Assembly: GCA_963969395.1 (NCBI GenBank)
Contig: OZ017796.1
Span: 21,206,501-21,270,500, forward strand
Origin: Pseudoscleropodium purum
Lineage: Eukaryota > Streptophyta > Bryopsida > Hypnales > Brachytheciaceae
Direction of reading: 5' to 3'
Length of the DNA: 64,000 bases
Shown: positions 25,801-38,000 of the stretch, piece by piece
Numbering within the stretch: position 1 is the stretch's first letter
Layout of the letters: the number at the start of each line of letters is the position of its first letter
Position numbers and translations under genes: made by a program
The notes under the pieces: model-generated
What the model was told of the DNA's origin: nothing
The model's database searches: none
What the model saw: the letters and a program-made list of their open reading frames with translations, nothing else

Positions 25801-27550
25801 TTGACAGTGGATCCTCATAGCTGAAGTTTTAATATCTGTTTAGAGCCGCATCATCAGTTAGCTGTTGGTTTGCATCAACGCTAATTTATTTATTTCTCAC
25901 CTTCTAAGTATTTGGTATCTGGTCAGTAGAAGTGCTCATCTTCGTGGACAGTAACATATCTACAGGAATTGCCATAGTATATTGTGGCAGACGCAGTCAG
26001 TTGACATCCGACATGGCCTTCAGAGGTGGCTTGAAACTTGAAGCCTGAAAGTCTTGTGCATTTATCAACTGTTTTTCTAGCATGAAAATCAAATTTTTGG
26101 TTTTGTGTGGACAGAAAATGAGGTCCCAACACGACTTCACATTCTATGCAGAGCTGAATCCAGACATGCGACTAGGAATTGCTCATCTTTATATTACTAT
26201 TTCGCACCATGAATGCAAGGGCCCTCACATGGAGGAGAGTTACTCGCTCCTCAGGGCTGTTGACATTCTGGAGCAACTGATTGGTTTCGTGCCAGGCCTA
26301 GTGGATGCCCACCTCATGCTGGCTCGAGCTTTTTTCCTACTAAATGATTGTGAAAGTGCACAGAAAAGCCTACAGTCCACTCTTGCCCTGGACTTCGGAA
26401 GTTCAAGTGCTCATCTGCTTCTTGCTCAGGAAAATGAAAGCATAATTTTCCTACCCACTCGTTCATTTCATGATACTTGTTGCATTAGAATACGCAAAGA
26501 AGGTTTTGGTTTTCATAGCTTCAATTGTTGTAGCAGATCTATGTGAAGCAATCAAAATACGAACTGGCAAAGCAAAGCCTTGAGCAAGCTCTAAGTGCGA
26601 ATTTTGTTATACGAGAAACAGTAGTGTACCGTGTCACCCAGGCTCAGGTTATGGTGAATTCTCAGCAGTTTGACGAAGCATTGAAAGTAGGTTTCTATTC
26701 TCAACTTTTCTCTCGCAACTTTAGGTTTTATTGTTGTTAATCAGGCTTGGCTAAACTCATTGTGTTTGATCTTTTACATTGTACGTGACATTCGCTACAT
26801 CAAGGCTGGAACGATTTCAGATTATTGATTAAACCTGAAATTTCTTCGGTAACTATCAAAAGGAATGAGGCTATACTGCCCATTTTTCTCTCAGGGAGAG
26901 CGTACTGTACATACACTGAATGTCGTGAATGCTTTTGCTTACAGGTTTTGGAGGCAGCGAGGAGCTTGCCGGAAATGAGACAAGTAGGCATGGAGTCAAG
27001 GTCATCCTACTACACATCCGGGAAACATGTAGAAACCACCGACACCGATAGAGTGATGGTTTATCTCTTGCTAGCGGATGTGCATATTCATTTTAATCGT
27101 TTCCCAGAAGCCACAAAGACTATTCAGGATGCAATGACAATGTTTTCTGGAACCCCCCAGGAGGTACGCAGCCGCTCCCCTTTTGCCTGAACGCGATTTT
27201 TAGTCGATTTTGTTCGGAATGAGTTTTCAACGCTATCCTCTGCTGCCGATGGCTGCATAGTGTCGGGTGGCACCTAACGGGCTGTAAACGAGACCGATTT
27301 GACCTTCGTCCTTCTCTTTCATTACTGTTTATTTTCTACCGCAGGTACTTGTGATTCTAGCGAATAGTGATTTGGCGCTTAGTCGAGGTGATGTCCCAGC
27401 AGCGATTGCAATGCTCAGCCAGGTACCACCATTCCATGTATAAATTAGTCGAGACTCTCGATTATAGAGATCTGAAAGTTGTGAGCATTTTCTAAGCCTC
27501 TCTGTTCGTGGAACTTCATCCTGGTGAAGTAACAGCCCTTCCTAATTTTA

Positions 27551-27595
<45 letters not shown>

Positions 27596-30500
27596 TTGTG
27601 ATTATTTTTCATGTCAGTGTGAAACTGTGAATATGTGAGATTTTAGAATGATTATTCACATCCATCAGAACTAATTACAGAATTGTAGACTGAAATGGTA
27701 CACATGGGTTTACAGGTCCAACGAGAAAGCAACTACTATGTGCCGGCAAGGGTTGCATTGGCAGATGTGCATTTGAAGCATCAGCATAATAGAGTCCTCT
27801 ACTCAAAATGTTATACGGATATTGCCCAGCTTCACCCAAATGCGAAGGTTAGAACCATTACATAGATCTTTGTTTTCATAGAAAGGTTTTCCTTTGTGAT
27901 GCTTTAAGAACATTCATTTCCACGCTGCAGCCATTGTGAATTGTAAGGCACCATCATTGGAGCTCTCAAGTCTGTTGAACTCTTGTGACCATCTATTTGT
28001 GTATGCAGACTTACATGATGCTGGGAGAAGCTCTGATGCGAATAGATGAACATGAAGAGGCAATGAAGGCTTTTGGGGCGGCCAGGAAAGAAAGTCCTCG
28101 AGATGCGGCAGTAGCAAACAAAGTGGGACAGGCTCTGGTTGTTACGCATGAATATAGAAAGGCCGTAGAGCACTACGAGGATGCACTAGTTACCGTTAAC
28201 GAAAGCCCTGCTAAGCTCGAGCTACTTTACGGTTTTGGAGGTTCAATTTTTGCATATCAACTCTTTGATTGTGGAGTTTCTCTTACCTCGACTGGGAAAA
28301 TTAAATGTCTTCTTGAGTTTGTAGAAGTGGGCATCACAAGGGGAATCTTTAGTTCTTAACGTCGAGCCCGTCACGGAAACTCCAGTCTTTTCCTTATATT
28401 CTCTTTTCTTCTAAGTGTTTTGAATCTGCAAGCCGACCTTCACAAGGTCTAATCTGTCAAGTTACTTGCTTGCTTCACCAGACCTCAACTTTAAGCTGAA
28501 AAATTACCAGAGATCTGCCGAGATCCTTTGCGAGTTGCTAGCAAATGTGGAGGACGGCTGCATGGAGCAAAGTTTGAAGAATGGGAAGATGCTCATGCTG
28601 TGTCTTAAGGCGTCTCTACTTCTGTCCAAAGTACAGAACATCCAGGGACAGCAGAATTCTTCACAGGTTCCCATACACAATAAATAATAGCCAAATTCTC
28701 TCCTGGAGCACATCTGGTTAAGTCGCATATATTCTTATGTGTGCTTCGACTACAGTCTTCAGTTTAGATTGATGGCATTGTTGCCTCTAATATGTTAAGG
28801 ATGTTCTCCAGACATCACCTGAGGCGATTAACAATCGATCAAAATTCTTACATCACTACAAGGTATGCGTTGTCTTCACAATATACAAATTCTTGTTTGT
28901 TGGGCGTTAGGGCTCGAATTACAAATCGCATGTTCAATTTATGGTCCCATGAACGCCAAAATCAATATGTACGTAATAGATGTAATGAAGCCAATATTTA
29001 AATCTACATTTTTGCTTCCAACTCGAGATGAGATTTACAAGACATAATAAGAACATTCCAGGTGATGTTCAAAGCTAGAGATCTATTCAACAATTACCTC
29101 GTTGAGCTTCAAGGGCAGCATTGTGACGCCATCAAGGAACAAAAGCATGTGGCCGCTGACATTTATTTTGAGTTTGCTCAGGTTCTCTTCCCCTATCTGC
29201 TAGTGAACCCAGCCATTGAAATTGACTTTTTTGCGTTGAGAAGTAACTGGTTCACAGTGAGAATCACTTCACAAATTGTCCGTCAATATAGAGAATCAGT
29301 CATTCAAATAACGTTTACCAGGATTTGGAAGTTTGAGTAACGTGAGCTGGACGAGACTGCAGGGATGCGAGGCAAATAATGATGCAGATAAAGCCATATT
29401 GCTGCTAAATGAAGCACTGAAATGCAATCCTACTCATTGTGCCGCATCTGTAGCTCTTGCAAAAATCCATCTTGCAAGGTTTGCTCCTCATTTTGTATAT
29501 GTCTTATGTTGTGGAGGATGCCTTCGTATCGCGATTCCCCGTGAGCTGTCGTTTAGTTTCTTATATGATTATGTCACAGTTACTTCCTGGGGAAATTAAC
29601 CACTTCGCTCATCACTTCTGTAAAATCTGTGCTACAGAGGAGCACTTTTTTGTCCGGCTTTGACAACCAGTGTCAAAAGTCGGATTACTGCTACAATACT
29701 CAAAATAGCTTTTGGAATTGTTTGTGATGTGCATGGAACGTCCTCATTGAAAACCAACTAAACGCTATGGAATGGGCTCTGCATGTAAAGTCTAGGTTTT
29801 AGTCTCATCCTTCCTGTGATAGGGGAGAAGTGGGCGAGTGCGAGCAAAGGTGCGCAACACTCCTTCGGGCGAACCCTTTTAATGACGAAGCTGGAGACAT
29901 CTTAGTATACCTCATGATTCATAGGGAGCTCTACGAGTCAGCCATCTTGCACTTCCAACAGATTTTGGAGCGTGACCCAAACCACTATTCAGCGCTCTCC
30001 CAAGTAAGTTACTGTATTTTAGCATCAATTGTTGTGTTTCAAGGACTTAAAGTGTTTTAAACGAGATCAGGACAAGTGTAGAGAAATATAAGAACATAGA
30101 TAACCAATGAATACTGCAGATCTGCAAGTATTTGGAGTGACTAACAATACTTCGGAGGCATTTATACTCTGATCGGCTAGGCAGACTTAAGAAGTATTAG
30201 ATACTCTAGTTTTGGGTAATACCACCGTTTCTGAGGAATATCTTTGCATAAATTTTCAGCTCATCAGACTATTGAGGAGGTCCGGGAGACTTGAGGAAGT
30301 CGATCACTACCTGAGCCAAGCAGAAAAGGCTACACCCACGGCTACATTTCATGCTGGCTTAAACTTTTGCAAGGGCTTGGTCGCACTCCACTCAAACAAA
30401 CCATACGAGGCTATAATGGTTCGACCTCTCTCCAAGCTATCTGGGGTTCAAGTTGCTAACTTTTCGCTCTGAACTTTCGAGCATTGAACAAACTATGCTT

Positions 30501-31900
30501 AAGATCACACAGCAATCATGATAGAGCCCGAGGTTTGGCAACGTATCACATGAAAGTTTTCGACGGCTGTGACAAGCAATGTCGTCCACTGTTTATTGAC
30601 AAAGATTAGTTCCATAGTTTCCTCTTTTTTCATAATTGGCAATTTAACGATTGCTTTTGATCGATACTGAGAAAAGAGGCATCGTTTTGTTGCAGCTTTT
30701 CAACAATGCTCGAGTGGATTATGACTGGGGAAAGCCTGCACTGTTTGCAATGGTCGAAATATATCTTCACATCGACAATGACCTTGGTTGGGAGGAAACC
30801 AATGTAGAGGGATACTCAGGCCCTAGTGAAGAGACAATTAAGATAGCTCAAAAACTACTGAATGAAAGTCGGTAAGTATCAAGATAACTCAGGCTTTTGT
30901 GTAATTTTGTTTCTTGCTTATTTCTCGCAACCAGAATGTTTGATTTTTTCCTTGTTCTGTAACTCTGCGAAATTTGTTTCAAACCAACATAGATGCCGCA
31001 TAACGTATGACATCTTTGCGAATACCGCAGAAATCTGGAAGGACGATCAGTCAAACAGGCGGTGCTGGAGTGCTACGCAGCGATGGCATCCCGTCACAAG
31101 AGTGATGTTGAGAATGCTCTTGCCCGGCTTCAGGAATTAGTGGGTCAAGACTCCACCTTGCGCGAGAAAGAGCGAGTGTGTAGTATGCTTGCCATAGCTA
31201 CAGGACTCACATTGCTTAGGCAAACTGCGAAGGCGAAGAATCAGCTGCGGGCTATTGATCGAATGCCATACAAATGGGACGATGGCGATGATTTTGAGCG
31301 TGCATGGCTGATGCTAGCAAATATACACATGCAGGTATCCCTCCCATCTCACACTTGGTGTGCAAGTTTGATACTTACTGTAATTAAAGTCTTCGACTGT
31401 GTAGAAGTTTTGCAAAATTCTTTCTGTCAACCACAGTTGCTCCATGAATGTATGGATTTTTTGGTAATTGGTAAATGGTAACAAGGAGTCTGTCTGCAAA
31501 GGTATATCCCTAACTCCTCTACAGGCTGCGACCCCATTTTGGAAGGTCATTCTAAAAACAAACAAAACCGTCTCAGGCAGGAAAACAGGAGGCAGCTGAG
31601 GAGCTGTGTAAAAAGTGCTTCAAGTACAACAAAGAGTGTTCCAAGGCGTGGGAGCTCCTCGGCTTGATAATGGAGAAGAATCATTCCTACCCAGAAGCCG
31701 TCGGTTTCTATGAAAAAGCGTGGAAGAGCTTGAAAGAAGCCTCACCAGCGGTTGGCTATCGACTTGCTTATACGTATTTAAAAGACAAGCGGCACATTGA
31801 GGCAATAACGGTGTGTCTTAAAGTTCTCCAGATTTCCCCCAATTACCCAAAAATTAAGAAAGACATTCTTGACAAAGCTCGACTGTGTGTACGAGCATAG
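22824..31900 (+). CDS. IFT139: Intraflagellar transport protein IFT139 (TTC21-type TPR protein)
   Basis: Subunit of IFT complex A, which drives retrograde transport inside cilia. Built almost wholly of TPR helices; 21 exons give 1337 residues, close to the roughly 1316 of animal TTC21B. Exons: 22824-22949, 23292-23569, 23782-24031, 24285-24398, 24750-24897, 25218-25392, 25549-25789, 26115-26429, 26537-26686, 26945-27163, 27345-27422, 27716-27847, 28009-28231, 28482-28666, 29062-29181, 29363-29478, 29823-30003, 30260-30418, 30696-30871, 31031-31334, 31577-31900. Phases agree throughout. Diagnostic stretches: NYYARVGYGHH near the N-terminus, EEAEQQLEFLAE (exon 7), DAHLMLARAFF (exon 8), RVDYDWGKPALF (exon 19), SPAVGYRLAYTYLKDKR and the C-terminal KKDILDKAR. 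The start has a good context (AAAATGG). One junction is odd: intron 8 (26430-26536) begins GA, not GT. No internal stop or frameshift elsewhere. Confidence 0.95.
27552..27594. repeat. (AC)n microsatellite in IFT139 intron 11
   Basis: About 21 pure AC units inside the intron between exons 11 and 12 of IFT139, well away from the splice sites. Confidence 0.95.
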
Positions 31901-34250
31901 AAACCACAATGGGAAACTTTAGATGCTCGATCATTGAGTTTCAAAGACACTATGCCGCAAGAGGCACCACTTTTCGTCATTAAAGAATGTGAAAAATAAG
32001 AAAATGAATTATTCACAGAGATATTTTTATCCTTGATTTTGATTGCCATTCCAAGTTGAAATTCAAGCATCACAATCTTACAAATGGTGTGAATTTTTTT
32101 AATTGGAATTTTAAGAGCATATACTTTAAGTACTTAATTTATAGCTCCTAAGTATGGTTGTATCCAAGGGGGGGATCAGTTTAGAGTTGATTTTAGAAAG
32201 GGTGTTTTGGGGATATTTTGACAAGTACAAATCAAAGAATTTAATTTGTAGTTAGGTGTTCTCTTAGGTAGATCTCCTTCCAACTTTTACAACCTTTTTT
32301 GTATAAGATGGGATGCTATACAATTGAATGCCTTGTTTGTCCAATGGTTCTTATGAATAGTATTAAATTATTTACTAAAGAATGTTAAATTGGTGCATGC
32401 ATTAAGATGGTTGCTAGCATGTGAGTCTAAACACCTATAAAGTATGTTATAGGTTGTATTATAAGCGCCTTTCATGGTTGTAGGGTATCTATGTTATAGG
32501 TACTTGTGTTGTAGATGCCTATGTTATAAGCACCTTCTACAATTATATCTATATTGAATAGTGGTATTAAGGGGATAAAAAAAATGAAAGGGACCTATAT
32601 TGAAAAATTTTAAATGTTAAAAATATGATGTATAACCCAGGCCTAACATTTTAATGATAGATATTTATATAGTGTGTTGTGTTGATTAATTAGTATGGGT
32701 CCCCTTAATACCCCTATTTAGTGTATATTATAGATATGTATGTTATAGGTACCTTCAATGGTTGTAAGATACGTACTTATACTTAGGCTTAACGCTTGTA
32801 GGTTTGCATTTATAGGCTCCTATACTAGTGTATTGGACCATGTGATTTTTTTGTTACATTTTTAGTAGTTATACATTTCTTACAATTAGGTTGAGTGAAG
32901 AGCTTATCATCATACATCATTAAATGACAATATAACTTTTCTAAACCTGATAGTACAATAAAATTTCAAAAAAATTCTTTAAATTTTTTTTAATTAATGT
33001 CACCTTTATATGGAATTCAGATTTTCTTTCGGTATCAAAATGTTTTTCTAAAAGAAAGTTGTACACATCAATGTTTTTTATATATTTGTACTTATTAGTT
33101 TAAAAAAATTCACCTATATTTTTCTATCACTTGTTGAAAGCAATGAAGATCAATTGAAAGCACATTTTGGGGGATCAGAAATGGAATTAATGATTTTTCA
33201 AAGTAAAATTTGTTGTGTCAATTGAGAATACAATAAAGAACAAATTGGATAGGTTAGTTTAAAAAAGAAATTCTTAAAAGGTCAAATTCTAAAAGATATC
33301 CTTTAAATTGAATTTGAAATTGCAAATTAGTACCATCAATTTGTAGAGTTTTTATTGTACAAAGTTTGAATAATCCACTTTTTAGTGCAATTTTAACTAA
33401 TTTAGTGCAAGATCGAGTAATATACCTCAATAAAAGACTTATCTTTTTCTTTGTTTTAGAAATAGTAATTTTTGAGTGATTTTTGATGAAATATAATCAT
33501 ACATTTTATAGATTGGAAATGATAAATATAACAAATATAGAAAATGAATAAAAAGTGATCCAAGAATAAGATTAGTAAAATATAAAAACCTAAAAAAGTA
33601 ATCAAATGCCAAGTGCAATAAAATAAAAAGTTCATTTTAAACATCTATCTAACAATAGAATCTTGCCACTTGAGTAGAATTAAATTTTTTTTTCACTTTT
33701 CATTTAGATTCCTAAGAATGAAATGTACTTTCAACAACTTTTGAAGTGATAACCAAGCAAATACTTATTACATGGTAGATGTCATCTCATAAATTGAATC
33801 ACCTTGTTTTATATATGGAATCAAAGTTCCCCACCTCCCCCCCCCCCCTTTTGACATCATAAGGTGGTATATTTCCATGCTAGTAAGAGATGAATAAATG
33901 ATCAAGAATGGTGCATTACAATTGGACTATAGGACTCTTGACTTTGCAACTAGCCCTTGGTCAAAATAGGATGACCTATATGATGAATGCTCAATGAACA
34001 AAATCTTCACCTAGAAAATTCATGCTAATTTTGTTTTGGGAAATAAAATTCTGAAAAATTATAGAACCCTCTTGAAATCTACATGATGTGATTCTACACA
34101 TAGGGAAATTTTTCCACTCACCATACCTGCACTCCAAATAATTATGCTCAATTTCTGAAGTGGTCGGAAATGGGTTGGCTCCCCGTTTGTAGTGAAGAAT
34201 CTTAATGGGCTGCTTTTGCAAATAGGTCTCAATTAGGTTAATTACCTTTT
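31901..34250. other. AT-rich intergenic desert downstream of IFT139
   Basis: The first 150 bases are probably IFT139 3' UTR (AAAAATAAG near 31993). The remainder has many GTTATAGGTGCC-like short repeats (about 32440-32790) and a 12-C run at 33837-33848. No gene or mobile element was recognised. Confidence 0.45.
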
Positions 34251-35042
34251 TCATCAGAAATTGGGCTTATTCTTTTCTTTTTTTTCTAACCCTGACAACG
34301 TGGATTCGGGCTCTGAAATTTCAGAGTACGGCAGACAGGCGTTTCGGGGAAAGACTTTATGTACCAGTCTATCCATTCAGAGGTGATTAGATGAAAAATG
34401 GTAAACAACAAAAAGACTACGCACAAACATAAAAAGGCAGAAAGCAAATCAAGACAAAAGGTACTCTGCAATCAGAATAAACCTCGCAGTCTGAGCATCT
34501 TTCAAAACTTATGAAAACAATTGAAAAAAAGCAATCTCTTCTAATGAACTCATGCTGAATAGGAGTTGTAGAGGTATATGAGTGCAAACTCCTGACCCAG
34601 GAGTGAATGCCTTTTCAAGTAAGCAGAAAACGGAACTCTCAACCTCATTGACATAGGTCTGTACAAGAGATGGAGATATTACATATTAGGGAGGATTCGT
34701 CTGACAACTAGGCCATCTCAAAGGGTCAACTATACCACAATTGTATTGGCCATGAATGTAAACTTGTGGAGCCAGAACCTGCATAACCCAAAAAATGAAT
34801 GTTCAGATGCAGTTTCGGATTAAAAAGAATTAACCTAGCAGGTTTTAACTGGAAAAGAAAAAGAAGCCATTGAGATTTTGATATTCCTGCTGCAATAGAG
34901 GGTATGGAAGCAGTGAATCAAATTCCTTAAGAACCTTATGACTGAAAGCAGTTGCACGGCAGATGAAACTAAAAAATCCATAGAATATCTAATAAGAATG
35001 CAACATCCAATTCTCTTAACAGAGTATAATATGATAGTCAAA
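34251..35042 (-). other. 3' flank of ALG12, probable 3' UTR
   Basis: Moderate-GC sequence continuous with the ALG12 gene island and directly beyond the proposed stop. Short frames only (34286-34471, 34835-35041 minus). It may hold the 3' UTR or an extra terminal exon if the last ALG12 exon is spliced at a GT near 35110. Confidence 0.35.
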
Positions 35043-38000
35043 TCACGTTGAGATTCTACAACAGATCAGAGATGCAGAACACACCAAGTGAATGGGACAT
35101 AGAACAGATCTTTGAAGCCGCAGGCCGGCGTAACCTGTAATAGCTGCTAAGCTATGATAGCCAGCAACCTCCGGTTGTGCGCTACTCGTTCAGAATCACA
35201 TGTAAACAAGTCAGGAATAAAGCAATAGCGAAATCCACATACAATAAACTACTTGGTCAAGGTTGGACCTCTCAGATGCAAAGATTAGAACAAGAAGATT
35301 TAAATTCAAGTATTCAGAATCTCTCGACTGAATTGAAAAGGGACCAATATCAATGAAAATTACTGAATCCGTAGTCCACTTACTTCAGTAGGTAAGTAAA
35401 GTTCCCATTGATCACGTTATCCTTCAAGAGTCCTTCTTTCTTGGAATAACTGCCACCAACAAGCAATCAATGGAACGTTTACTTCTTTGAAGGAAATGAA
35501 GACAATATCACGTAAATGGCAATTGGTGTTTGGTTTTAGTCTCATGAGAAGATAACTCCATGCCAAGACTCTTTTGTAATTTACTGAATGGAAAAGCTGA
35601 TGCTAATTGAGACAGTGCTAACTTGCACCAGCTAAAATTTTGTACAGGATTAACTCATACGCAAGACGTCGATTCGCCTACATTGTTCCCAACCTACTGT
35701 CGACACCGAACGTCAAACTAAAGAATTAGTTGGGATGCACATCCAGATCAAGTGACAGCCAGTACAAATAAACAGCTCCGCCCAAAACATTTAGTGCGAT
35801 AACAACCTCCAGGGCGAGTCTCGCTGTAAAAACCGTGAGACACCAGTCATGGCTGGCAATACATCGATATGAACGGTTTTTGGTGAGCTGGACAAGTCTG
35901 CACAAAAGATAATACTCTCTCCGCTTAGGTGATCCGATCGCATGCAAGGCTGTACCAGAAACTGCTTTTCACAGCTGGAGAGAGAAAAAGACTTAACATC
36001 TCCACAGGATCTCAACACATACATACCATGAAGAACAGATCTAGATGATAAGGATCAGTCTGGCTTAACAAGTGCTTAAGACAATAGAAACAACCATGAC
36101 CACATGATACCTTGGTTATGAAGTAGCTGAATTGCATGACCTCCAGGGTAGTTAGAGTACGAGGCAGCCGACATTATCATTGAAGCCACAGCACTGGACA
36201 ACAAAATAAAACAAATTCTCCAACTAGAGTTCAAAATTTAACCATGAAATCGATCACTTTAAATTTTAAAAAGTGCCCTAATTTGCATTGGTAAAGGTTA
36301 CAGAAAGGGTGCCATCCTGAGTCAAGGTCCACAAAGTAAATAGTGACTGAATTAAATGTAGACCTTACGATCTTGATAAAAACCCATCCTTACCTTAAAA
36401 CTAACAGTATGAAAGATGTTCCATATGCAAGAGCCCACATTGGCTTCAACCTGTTATTATGTCTGATCATAAACACATTCAAAAGAATGAAGAAGGTTAA
36501 CATCATATATCTTTGGTTCTTCAACTTATTCAATTAGAGAAAGATCGAGTAAGTAGCGCCCACAATGGACCCGACCAACAACGAAATGATTGACCGACTG
36601 GATTCCGTACGTAGAGCTGCAAGCTAGGTTTAAAAAATGCAGGCGTTCCTAAAGCCTTATGCAATGAAAAAGGAAAATGAGCATGGGAGAAAGCGTTCAG
36701 AGCATACATTCGAGTAACAGCTGAAGCTGCAGAGACATTTAGCATCGGTACTGCAAAAAGAATAAACCGCAGTTCCTGACAAGAATCGAAAATACGAAAG
36801 GAGAAGCTTAGCACCACTAGAAAGAATTCATCCCAATTCAATACTTAAACAGACTTGCCCTCTGTAACCAACATTAGTGTAAAGAGACTCATATTCATGG
36901 ACTGGTGGCGTAAAACCTTATGAGGAAGCTTGGAGTAAACCACAATAAAGCTTAGTACGGGGAGCACGTACTGAGCTACTCTCTTTTCCAAGAACAGCCC
37001 TGCCTGCAAGACGGAATCGAACTGAGTTTTCGAGAAAAAGACGAAAGAGAAAAGAAAAATCCTAAGGCATTCTGGAATACTCATAGAGCAAAACACTGGA
37101 GCATACCCAGAGCAAAATAGAACTCAACTTAGTAATCAGAAGAAAGAAGTTGTATGCAATGTTCACATCAAGCACTTTCACTCTTCAAAAGATATGGAAA
37201 ATGGAGGACATACCAGCGAAAACGGCATTGCTGCCAGCATTGCTCTTGGCAGCGCGGAGGTAAAATACCAATGAGGAGGTGATACCTTATCAGAAAGGTC
37301 AAGGTCAAGAAATGTGAAAAGACAAAATACAGTAGAAGAGGAATTTATGAATGTACAGAAGTTATCTTAGAATTATGAGCAGGATACCCCCCACTCTGAG
37401 CTGCGGTTCAACACAGAGTTGAACCACAGCACGTGAAATTCTGGCCAAATCCATTGCTGCCACATCACCGAATCCAAGGTGAAGGTCACCGCTGCACATC
37501 AAAGAGTCGGTAATTATTGGTAGATAAACACTCCCCTCATGCCACCTAGTCCAAGCTGTTTCAAGTATAATCTAAAAGGGGAAAAGTTACTCGGATGCAT
37601 AAATATACTCTACTTTGTGATAATTACTCAAGCAATAAAAGGGAAAAAAAAACGCGCCTCTCTTCGTAAACAATTATTGAGAAATAAATTGACATGAAGT
37701 ACATTAAAAATAATCATGTGAACATGATTTGATAATGACTATCGAAGGACATCTAGGGATAGAATTACAATAGAAGAATGACGCAACAGAAAGAAAAGGT
37801 CAGACCTATGCTTAGAACAGCTGTGATTGCACAGCACCTGAACGCACCCCACAGTGTCACTGATCCAAGCTGTCACCCACAAAACCACAACCAATCTTCC
37901 CCTAAGAACCGAACTTAAAACTGCGAATACGCAAACTAAGGACATTAAATCCAATACCCAAATGGAACTAAGCTCTCAAATTTGATTCTCAGGGTATCAT

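Noticed and set aside
35726..36024. Minus-strand frames of 73 and 77 codons as the ALG12 C-terminus
   Set aside because: One is the wrong frame across exon 17; the other is exon 17 read into its introns. The spliced model continues through 35449-35384 and 35181-35043 with family-like sequence.
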